A stretch of 44,170 bases of DNA from Chitinophaga pinensis (lineage in GTDB: Bacteria > Bacteroidota > Bacteroidia > Chitinophagales > CAMDFR01), in NCBI GenBank assembly GCA_945897725.1, contig CAMDFR010000020.1, positions 1-44,170 on the forward strand, given 5' to 3'. The notes beneath the pieces were generated by a model. The model was not told the origin of the DNA. It saw nothing but the letters and a program-made list of their open reading frames with translations, and searched no databases. Numbering within the stretch: position 1 is the first letter of the stretch; every line of letters starts with the position of its first letter. A program made the translations under genes and the position numbers. Below are positions 6,830 through 13,831 of the stretch, in pieces.

Positions 6830-8334
6830 TATAACATGTTTTTTAGAGCCTGCAAATCAACTTTACCACTACTCGTTTGAGGCATCGAAAATAAAACTAC
6901 AAATTTATCTGGAAGCATGTATAAGGGCAAATGGTTTTGACAAAAAACTCGAATGTTAAAAATATCATTATCAATAACTTCAACGCTTTCTACAAAACAA
7001 ATTAAAATATTTTTTTCTTTAGAAAAAAGCACCACTGCGTTAGATACCTTAGGATATGAAACCACAATTTTTTCAATTTCTGACGGCTCTATTCTATATC
7101 CATTCTTCTTAATCATTCTATCTTTTCTTGCAACATAGACATAAGCGCCTTCCTTGTTCCGATAAACGATATCCCCTGTTCTATAATATCTTTGATGCTT
7201 TGCATCTCTATAGAAAGCAGCAGATGTTTTGTCTTCATCCTTCCAATATTGATTGAATACTGAGGCACCTGCCACCACTAACTCTCCTTCCACATCGGTG
7301 CTTTCAATAACCTTGTCATCTGCACTTAATAAAAGGAAGGAAGCATAAGGACAGGCAAGTCCGATTGGGAAATTTAGATAGTTCATATGCGCTACATCGA
7401 CTTTAAAAAAAGTACAAACATTGGTCTCTGTAGGGCCATATAAGTTCGCATAATTGCGATGAGGCCAGTATTGTAGCAACTTAGCAAAATTTTCAAGATG
7501 AAAGACTTCTCCGGCAAATAGTACATTTTTCAAGCAGGCATAGTCGTATTTATGCAACTTTCCATAATTGGCAAGTGCTGCATAAAAGGTAGGCGTTGCA
7601 TAGATAGTGCTTGCTTTATCTTCCGATAATCGCATGGCCATTAATAGGGCATTTTTTGTTTCGTTTTCAGAATATAAGAGTAAGGTAGCTCCACTCATGG
7701 CGGTCACATATATGTCAAACACTGACAAATCAAAATTAAAGGGTGCAATAGAAGAAATGACATCAGAACCCGTGATGCCAAACTCATTTGCAGCCCATTC
7801 TATAAAAACGATTGCAGCCTCATGCGAAATAACAACACCCTTGGGCGTTCCTGTAGAACCTGAAGTAAAAAGTATAAAGGCGATTTCTTCGTCAAAAACC
7901 AACAACTCAGCTGAAGGCTTTAAAAGGCAAAGATCCATTTCATCATCACTACATACAATATTGAGTTCTCTGCCACTTGACTGCAATGCAGTGCCACATT
8001 CTTTATCGCAAACAATAAATCTAGGAGTAGCCTCGTCAATGATTTGTATGGCTCGGCTTGCTGGATTGATAGAAGATATTGGAACATAGATTGCACCGCA
8101 TAAACTAGAGGCAATCATGACTGCAATAGAAGACATATTCTTGGAAGCATAGATCACTATTCTATCTTGTTTTTGAATCCCATTTGATTCAAGTATTTTT
8201 TGATATTTTTTTGCTAGATCAAAAACCTGCTGATAACTAAAGCTATGGGAAGCTGTTTTAATGTAGATAGATTGCCCATTCTCCTGAATGATCTGTTCAA
8301 TAAAATGATGCAATAATTTCTTTGAAGCAATCAA
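6829..8334 (-). CDS. Stand-alone adenylation enzyme, probable L-prolyl-AMP ligase (PltF-like)
   Basis: This 501-residue amino-acid adenylation enzyme has all core motifs: FTSGSTGTPKG (156-166), FNFDLSVFDIY (199-209), NLYGPTETN (297-305), YRTGD (384-388), RKDRMIKKNGYR (403-414) and the terminal SSGK with Lys491. Reading the ten specificity positions by eye gives Asp202, Leu203, Phe206, Tyr245, Leu272, Ala274, Leu298, Val306, Cys307, Lys491 (D-L-F-Y-L-A-L-V-C-K). From memory, the published code of prolyl-loading enzymes PltF/RedM/CloN4 is D-L-L-Y-L-A-L-V-C-K, one difference. The start is TTG at 8334, because no ATG occurs before residue 67. It begins 5 bp after the carrier gene. DltA-type D-Ala activation is the main alternative; the linked dehydrogenase argues for proline. 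Confidence 0.85.
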   Translation of the reverse strand: MIASKKLLHHFIEQIIQENGQSIYIKTASHSFSYQQVFDLAKKYQKILESNGIQKQDRIVIYASKNMSSIAVMIASSLCGAIYVPISSINPASRAIQIIDEATPRFIVCDKECGTALQSSGRELNIVCSDDEMDLCLLKPSAELLVFDEEIAFILFTSGSTGTPKGVVISHEAAIVFIEWAANEFGITGSDVISSIAPFNFDLSVFDIYVTAMSGATLLLYSENETKNALLMAMRLSEDKASTIYATPTFYAALANYGKLHKYDYACLKNVLFAGEVFHLENFAKLLQYWPHRNYANLYGPTETNVCTFFKVDVAHMNYLNFPIGLACPYASFLLLSADDKVIESTDVEGELVVAGASVFNQYWKDEDKTSAAFYRDAKHQRYYRTGDIVYRNKEGAYVYVARKDRMIKKNGYRIEPSEIEKIVVSYPKVSNAVVLFSKEKNILICFVESVEVIDNDIFNIRVFCQNHLPLYMLPDKFVVLFSMPQTSSGKVDLQALKNML

Positions 8335-8339
8335 AGGAA

Positions 8340-8588
8340 TTACTTTTTAGAAAGGACAAATGCAGCAATCATCTCAACCGAATCCAGATTCTCTCTATCT
8401 ACTTCGTGAGGTTCAAACTCAATTTGATATTTGCCTTCCAAAAACTCTACCATTTTGAGTGTTGAGATAGAATCGATGATACCACTTGAAATAAGAGGCG
8501 TATCATTATTAATGACCACAGAATCTCCTTGAACAATCGTTTCTAAGACATACTCTTTAATCTCTGCTTGGACGGTTTCTATATTCAT
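8340..8588 (-). CDS. Acyl/peptidyl carrier protein (PltL/DltC-like)
   Basis: This 82-residue four-helix carrier has the phosphopantetheine attachment motif GIIDSIS with Ser40. Its length fits stand-alone carriers such as PltL and DltC. It sits between the MBOAT gene (6-bp gap) and the adenylation gene (5-bp gap), so the three are surely co-expressed. It would hold the aminoacyl or pyrrolyl group as a thioester while the flavoenzymes act, then present it to the membrane acyltransferase. No phosphopantetheinyl transferase is encoded in the window, so a genomic one must activate it. Confidence 0.88.
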   Translation of the reverse strand: MNIETVQAEIKEYVLETIVQGDSVVINNDTPLISSGIIDSISTLKMVEFLEGKYQIEFEPHEVDRENLDSVEMIAAFVLSKK

Positions 8589-8594
8589 GATATT

Positions 8595-11114
8595 TTATTT
8601 TTTAGTAAATTTAATATTGAAATAATCTTGATGCAAAATAATGTTTTCTAATAATTTATTGGCAATTAAATTATTCGCTTTTTGATTCGGATGAAAATCA
8701 ACGTCAGACAAACAAAGCGCTTCGTCGGTATACCCGGCAAAAACTTTTGCAAGATTTATTTCCCTCATCTTATTTTGTGCGCATACATTATGCAAGAATG
8801 CACTATCTCTTGCACCACAAACATCCTTCAAAGATGGTAAGAATACGGCTATAAGATTCACACTATCTTGATGTGCAATATCCCCTATGCCTTTAGCAGC
8901 ATAATAATTGATTGAATCAGCATAATAACCAAGTTTATTTTGCACAGCTCCACCGTCATCATCTTTTGAAATTTTTGTCTTTTTTATGACATATCTCAGA
9001 TACGGATCATTAATCTCATAACCATTAGATACCAGTCGATTCACATAGTTTACAATCCTTAGATAATAGGTGGTATGAATAAACAAAAACAAGGCATCAG
9101 GATTCCATTGTCGCACCTTTTGACTGTAGATAAAATAACGCTGCATCAGCATATAACCATTAACAGAAAAGTTTAGCAATTCAATGTGTTTCTTTACTCC
9201 GTCAATTTCAGCAACATAATTATCGTTCAATTGCTTTTCAACTATACTAATGAAATCATGATCATCGCTAATCCCGTTTCCACTCTCATACGAACCACCC
9301 AAAATTATAATTCTGTAACAGCTATCTGGCTTTGACTTCGAATATGGTTTATCATGCATTCCATCAGCATTCATACTATATTTTACATCCCTAAAGGTGT
9401 AGGTCTTATTCGGAATATTTTCTACCAACAATAAATTATTGGTAGGTCGTGTCATATGCATCGTATTGTACTGTGTCCACTTCCTAGCGATGTCATAGTC
9501 ATTCTGCCAAACCTGAGAGCAATAATCATTAGTGCTGATTAGATTACTATAATAGCCATTGTCCACATTAATTAGATCAGCCTTATTTAATTTTTCGTCC
9601 ACAATAGGAATGAGATAACCTAAGTACGAACGGCCTAGGCTTGGCGCAAATAATGACGCTGCGTAAATACACAACACCATAGCGATAAATCCAAGGTAGG
9701 AAAAAAGATTCAACTTTGATTGTATTGATTTCAGCTTCGTATCCTTAAACTTTTGATAATAGTGATAGACAGAAGCCACCATTATATATGCCGTGGCCAA
9801 TGCCGCACATACCAAAAGCTCGTGCATATTGATGTTTTTAAGCAAGGCAATGACAGATAACCATCTATATAAGGAATTAGACGTCCAAATACTCCAAAGA
9901 ATAGACATTACAAAAAACACAATCAATCCATAAAAAGAAAAGAGGATAACATCATAAAAAGGAGCTGCCTTTTTTACTTTACCACTTCTATCTAATTCTT
10001 TTTGCTGCATCAATGTATTCACCGAAACCAATAAGCCAAAACTGCCCCAAAATATGGCATCTTTTAAATCTATTGGGAAACTTCCCTTTATCCAAAACCA
10101 TTGGTAAGTATGCAAAAACCAGGTGATAAAGAAACAAATAAAGGTGGATATAAAAAGAGCTGCATAAATACCAATCTTCTTAATTTTAAAGTAAATGGGG
10201 TAGTAAAATATTTTAATTACAAAATTTTTCCAATACATGTTTGTACGTCTCCATAAATTGCTAAATCCTGTTGAGAAGAAGATATTATTGAACAAATCTG
10301 GTATGTTATACCCCGACAAAATAACCAATCCTATCGCGATGTGAAAAGCTCCAATCACACGCAATACAATCATGAAATTAGCGGCCAAGTATACCACCAC
10401 TTGAGAAGTTGTATGAATTTCGTTGATCGGTATGATAATGTGATGATAAATTATTCGGTAGAGAAGTAGTTGGAAAATACCTCTGCAAATAAACAAGGTA
10501 CTTTTCTGTAAAGTCGATGAACAAATACCTTGATAAGAAGTGATAAATGACTTATAGTCTACAATAGGGAAAAGTGGCAAAGAAAAATTTGGACTCAAAA
10601 GAAAATAGTTCAAATTATCGAGTAGCGATGCTGGCTTCTTTAAAAATTTTAGCTCATGCAAAAAACTGATGGATCTGAACATAAAGAAACTACCTATCAC
10701 ATAAGGGATATAATTGAATGTAGACATTCCTTTACCTTGTATCACATAAATACTAGCCAAACCAATCATTACCAGGCCAAACCACAGTTTCTTGAGTTTT
10801 AAAGAGTAAGTAGGCAATAGCACTAGCAATAATAAAAGCACAATGGCCAACAAAATAAAAAATCGTTGTGGGTGAAAGACAAGTATACCAAACTCAAATC
10901 TTACCCCATAGAGCCAGAACAATGAAACCAGAAAAAGCACTGGTAGTGTTTTCTTCACTTCTATGTTGAAGACATAGGCAATAAAACTGAAGCTAATACT
11001 CAAAAAATAGATAGAGATTAAATTGAAACTTTTCTCTATTTGAAATCTATACACGAAGAAACCAATAAAGAAAAGTAAAAGATAATAAAAATACCCCTCG
11101 ATTTTATTTTTCAT
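8595..11114 (-). CDS. Fused MBOAT O-acyltransferase and SGNH-hydrolase-like protein
   Basis: This 839-residue protein is first in its operon. The N-terminal ~490 residues contain many hydrophobic membrane segments and MBOAT hallmarks: FSTGFSNLWRRTNMYWKNF (about 279-297) and FLHTYQWFW, with His335 as candidate catalytic histidine. The C-terminal ~250 residues follow the last membrane segment. They carry SGNH-type blocks: ILGGSYESG with Ser608, SVNGY with Asn652, and LSDVDFHPNQ with Asp804 or Asp806 and His808. In Dlt systems the MBOAT DltB and the SGNH-like DltD are separate; here both activities appear in one chain, with the SGNH part probably extracytoplasmic. The ATG at 11114 is preferred to the TTG at 11141. 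The likely role is transfer of the carrier-bound acyl group to an exported acceptor. Confidence 0.82.
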   Translation of the reverse strand: MKNKIEGYFYYLLLFFIGFFVYRFQIEKSFNLISIYFLSISFSFIAYVFNIEVKKTLPVLFLVSLFWLYGVRFEFGILVFHPQRFFILLAIVLLLLLVLLPTYSLKLKKLWFGLVMIGLASIYVIQGKGMSTFNYIPYVIGSFFMFRSISFLHELKFLKKPASLLDNLNYFLLSPNFSLPLFPIVDYKSFITSYQGICSSTLQKSTLFICRGIFQLLLYRIIYHHIIIPINEIHTTSQVVVYLAANFMIVLRVIGAFHIAIGLVILSGYNIPDLFNNIFFSTGFSNLWRRTNMYWKNFVIKIFYYPIYFKIKKIGIYAALFISTFICFFITWFLHTYQWFWIKGSFPIDLKDAIFWGSFGLLVSVNTLMQQKELDRSGKVKKAAPFYDVILFSFYGLIVFFVMSILWSIWTSNSLYRWLSVIALLKNINMHELLVCAALATAYIMVASVYHYYQKFKDTKLKSIQSKLNLFSYLGFIAMVLCIYAASLFAPSLGRSYLGYLIPIVDEKLNKADLINVDNGYYSNLISTNDYCSQVWQNDYDIARKWTQYNTMHMTRPTNNLLLVENIPNKTYTFRDVKYSMNADGMHDKPYSKSKPDSCYRIIILGGSYESGNGISDDHDFISIVEKQLNDNYVAEIDGVKKHIELLNFSVNGYMLMQRYFIYSQKVRQWNPDALFLFIHTTYYLRIVNYVNRLVSNGYEINDPYLRYVIKKTKISKDDDGGAVQNKLGYYADSINYYAAKGIGDIAHQDSVNLIAVFLPSLKDVCGARDSAFLHNVCAQNKMREINLAKVFAGYTDEALCLSDVDFHPNQKANNLIANKLLENIILHQDYFNIKFTKK

Positions 11115-11419
11115 AAAACACTTTTTATCCTGTATAATCAATGTATAGATATTCTTTGGCTATGCAATTCTTTACAAATTGCTTCTAGGGTCGAATCCAT
11201 ACTTGTGGATGCCAAATATAATACTTTTACATCTGCCACATTAGAATTGTTCATCGAAAAATAAAATGAATCATTGCATTTTAGAAAGATTTTTCATGAG
11301 GCTTTGAAATGAAATGCAAGAAATTTATATTCTATGTAATAAACAATTGGATTGCTAAACTAATAAAAGATTACTATTTTTAAATTTCAATATTGTAGTC
11401 AAATTATTTAGACAAATTC
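11115..11419. promoter_or_regulatory. Divergent intergenic region between acylation operon and exporter operon
   Basis: This 305-bp non-coding stretch separates the two divergent gene sets and must hold both promoters. On the plus strand, TTG at 11352-11354 and TATTTTTA at 11375-11382 (20-bp spacer, one mismatch to TAnnTTTG) are a candidate promoter for the ABC permease. I found no convincing match for the minus-strand operon. A short hairpin (ATCCA/TGGAT) lies near 11193-11208. No operator palindrome was obvious. Confidence 0.4.
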
Positions 11420-12211
11420 ATGCTAAAATTTCTGTATGCCATTAAAAACTACAATAATCTGATTTGGCAACTACTCAATGTCAATCTGATTGTACAATAC
11501 AAGAAATCTTATGTGTCTACCTTTTGGATTGTTTTTAATCCATTGTTTCAAGTAATTATTTGGTCTATTCTTCACTTTTCAGGATTCGTAAACCCCGGTG
11601 ATGTCAATATGCCTTATCTATTATACCTGACCTCTGGTATGACGCTTTGGTGGTTCAGCTTTTATCTCTACGAAAATATCTCTACCATTTTTATTTCTAA
11701 TGCAGGTATGATTCTAGATAATCAGTTTCCGAAAGAGGTCCTTATCATCGAATGTATTATAAGGCAATGTATCTACTACTTCTTTAATCTGCTCTTTGTC
11801 ATACTCACTATGATTTTGTATAAAGTTGATTTTAGTTTTATGTCCTTATTGCTCCCATTTTTCATGCTTCCGCTTATCTTTTTTAGTGTTGCCTTAGGTA
11901 TGTTTTTCAGCGTGATCCGAATACTTGCTTTAGACATCGCCATGGCTTTCGACAAATTCCTTAGCCTGGTCTTATTTTTTACCCCTGTCCTATATGCCTA
12001 TCAATCTGGTCATCCCATCATGAAAAATATTATTCGATTTAATCCATACAGTTATATGATTACATTACCTCGAAACATACTAATATTAGGCACTTGCAAC
12101 GAATATAAGTTGTTCTTTATAACTTTAGTTATCTCTATTATTTTACTCATTTTGAGTGTTGCTTTTTTCCATAAAGCAGAAAATAAAGTGGTAGAAAAAA
12201 TCTTTTTGTAG
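11420..12211 (+). CDS. ABC-2 type polysaccharide/glycolipid exporter permease (Wzm/TagG-like)
   Basis: This 263-residue membrane protein opens with VQYKKSYVSTFWIVFNPLFQ, the typical entry of O-antigen/teichoic-acid ABC permeases. About six hydrophobic segments follow, and a conserved RFNPYSYMI region lies near 210-220, shared with Wzm/RfbA proteins. It should form a homodimeric channel with the adjacent ATPase to move a lipid-linked glycan across the inner membrane. The stop is 1 bp before the ATPase start, so the pair is coupled. The name Wzm is by family; the true substrate is not known. Confidence 0.9.
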   Translation: MLKFLYAIKNYNNLIWQLLNVNLIVQYKKSYVSTFWIVFNPLFQVIIWSILHFSGFVNPGDVNMPYLLYLTSGMTLWWFSFYLYENISTIFISNAGMILDNQFPKEVLIIECIIRQCIYYFFNLLFVILTMILYKVDFSFMSLLLPFFMLPLIFFSVALGMFFSVIRILALDIAMAFDKFLSLVLFFTPVLYAYQSGHPIMKNIIRFNPYSYMITLPRNILILGTCNEYKLFFITLVISIILLILSVAFFHKAENKVVEKIFL

Positions 12212-12212
12212 C

Positions 12213-12959
12213 GTGAGAAATTCAATTTTAGAAATCCAAAACGTCTCTAAAAAATTTTCTAAAAATTTTACAGAGTCTATTCCTTCGAATTTAAAAAATA
12301 TATTTTCGGCTAAGCATCGAACAGAATTAGAACCTCATGAATTTTGGTCACTTAATGATGTGTCTTTAAGTGTCGGAACTGGCGAGCTTGTCGGCATCAT
12401 AGGACCTAATGGAAGCGGAAAAACGACACTGATGCGTATTGTATCAGGTATCTATAGACAAGATATTGGAACAGTCAAAACCAACGGCAGAATTGCCGCC
12501 ATATTTGCCCTAAAGTCTGGTATGCACCCCCATCTCACAGGTCGCGAAAATATCTTTGTAAAAGCTTCCCTCTACGGTTTAACAAAAAATGAAACAGAAA
12601 GTAAAGTAGAGTCGATCATTGAGTTTTCAGGATTGAGAGATTTCATGGAAAGACCATTTGGCGTCTATTCTGCAGGAATGAAAGCGAAACTTGCTTTTGC
12701 CATTCTTACCGCGGTAGAACCACAACTATTCATTATCGACGAAGGCCTCGCCGTAGGTGACAAAATTTATCAAGAAAAATGCTTTCAATATCTGAAGGAC
12801 CAGAAACATAAAATGACAACTATCTATATCACCAACCAGCATGAACATCTCATCAATTTTGCGGACAGAATCATTGTAATGCACAAGGGAACCATCATCG
12901 GAGATGCCAATAGTTATGAAGAGGCTGAAAGCATTTATGAATCAACCAAATCAATTTAA
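12213..12959 (+). CDS. ABC exporter ATPase (Wzt/TagH-like, short form)
   Basis: This 248-residue ATPase has Walker A GPNGSGKT (64-71), the TGREN stretch typical of glycan exporters (109-113), signature YSAGM (152-156), Walker B LFIIDE (172-177) and His210 in the switch region. The start is GTG at 12213, 1 bp after the permease stop; no upstream ATG exists in frame. Long Wzt proteins carry a C-terminal carbohydrate-binding domain that reads the capped end of the O-antigen. That domain is absent here, so recognition probably resembles TagH/KpsT-type systems. Confidence 0.92.
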   Translation: MRNSILEIQNVSKKFSKNFTESIPSNLKNIFSAKHRTELEPHEFWSLNDVSLSVGTGELVGIIGPNGSGKTTLMRIVSGIYRQDIGTVKTNGRIAAIFALKSGMHPHLTGRENIFVKASLYGLTKNETESKVESIIEFSGLRDFMERPFGVYSAGMKAKLAFAILTAVEPQLFIIDEGLAVGDKIYQEKCFQYLKDQKHKMTTIYITNQHEHLINFADRIIVMHKGTIIGDANSYEEAESIYESTKSI

Positions 12960-12975
12960 GAATTTCTAAAAATAT

Positions 12976-13077
12976 TTACAGATGATGAGTCGTGATTTCT
13001 ACATTGTAAAGCGCACTTCTAGCCTCTTTGTCGAAGTGATATACTTCTCCTTCTTCTCTTAGTAATCCATTTACCAT
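12976..13077 (-). CDS. Possible 33-residue small ORF or gene remnant
   Basis: An ATG at 13077 opens 33 codons ending in TAA at 12976, on the strand opposite its neighbours. It starts MVNGLLREEGEV and continues HFDKEARSALYNVE, a protein-like composition with little of the Lys/Asn/Phe bias of random AT-rich frames. It lies in the gap between the ABC ATPase and the first sulfotransferase. I do not recognise a family and see no promoter. It may be the tail of a lost gene. Confidence 0.2.
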   Translation of the reverse strand: MVNGLLREEGEVYHFDKEARSALYNVEITTHHL

Positions 13078-13129
13078 TTATTATCTATCTTAGCACTGAT
13101 ATTCGCCTCGTAAACAAAATATACACATT

Positions 13130-13831
13130 ATGTTTTTCTTCAAAAAAAAACCCGAATTCGTAAAGCCCGAACTCATTTCTTTGCACATTTATAAAGCGGC
13201 TGGCACCTCATTTTTCAACACGCTGAAGGTTGCTTATGGTGAACAGATGGTAGGTCGACTGGACATTAAGCCAGAAATCGACTTGATTTTATTAAATTTC
13301 GAAATATTCAAAGAAAAACAAATCATGACGAACTATAAGGTCATTCATGGTCATTTTTCACCAAATTTATTATACAATAGATTTCCTGAATATCAAGACA
13401 TTCCAATCATTACCTGGGTGAGAAGTCCTGTAGAAAGAGTCATTTCAAATTATTATTACCTCTCCGAAAGATTAGCTTTCTTTCTTCAAGAACATGAACA
13501 AATAAGAAGCATCAGAGATAAAATGCAAAAGACATTAGATGAGTTTATTGATGCAGAAATCAATCAAAATATAACCTACAATTACCTCAAGGGTTTAGAG
13601 CTCGAAGCCTATGATTTTATCGGAATTGTAGAAGATTATGATGCAGATTTGGCTTATCTCTCAAAACTACTGAATTGGCAAAATAGCCAAAAATTCACAG
13701 TGAATGTAACCGAAAAAATACCTCGCCAAATCGATCCGCAACTCAGAAAGAAAATTGAACTAGCCAACGAAAAGGACATGGCCATCTACGAGAAAGCGTG
13801 CTCACTTAAAGGCAAAAGAAAAAGTATCTAA
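13130..13831 (+). CDS. Sulfotransferase (heparan-sulfate 2-O/family-2 type)
   Basis: This 233-residue cytosolic protein has the PAPS-binding signatures of sulfotransferases. The 5'-phosphosulfate loop is HIYKAAGTSFF (about 19-29). The 3'-phosphate site is WVRSPVERVIS (96-106, with Arg98 and Ser106). His73/His75 in VIHGHF are candidate catalytic residues. It would transfer sulfate from PAPS to a hydroxyl of a glycan or lipid precursor. It shares TAATG with the next gene, so the two sulfotransferase-domain proteins are translationally coupled. The position after a glycan exporter suggests the acceptor is the exported molecule. Confidence 0.82.
   Translation: MFFFKKKPEFVKPELISLHIYKAAGTSFFNTLKVAYGEQMVGRLDIKPEIDLILLNFEIFKEKQIMTNYKVIHGHFSPNLLYNRFPEYQDIPIITWVRSPVERVISNYYYLSERLAFFLQEHEQIRSIRDKMQKTLDEFIDAEINQNITYNYLKGLELEAYDFIGIVEDYDADLAYLSKLLNWQNSQKFTVNVTEKIPRQIDPQLRKKIELANEKDMAIYEKACSLKGKRKSI

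Noticed and set aside
6829..8334. Plain DltA (D-alanine ligase) assignment
   Set aside because: FDLS is shared with DltA, but the remaining specificity residues and the adjacent prolyl-carrier-type dehydrogenase point to proline.
2936..11114. Flexirubin or aryl-polyene biosynthesis cluster
   Set aside because: No ketosynthase, dehydratase, ketoreductase or ammonia-lyase genes are present; only the halogenase-like and ligase genes would fit.
11186..11200. GGGTCGAATCC resembling a tRNA T-loop
   Set aside because: No matching acceptor, D-arm or anticodon arm could be found around it.
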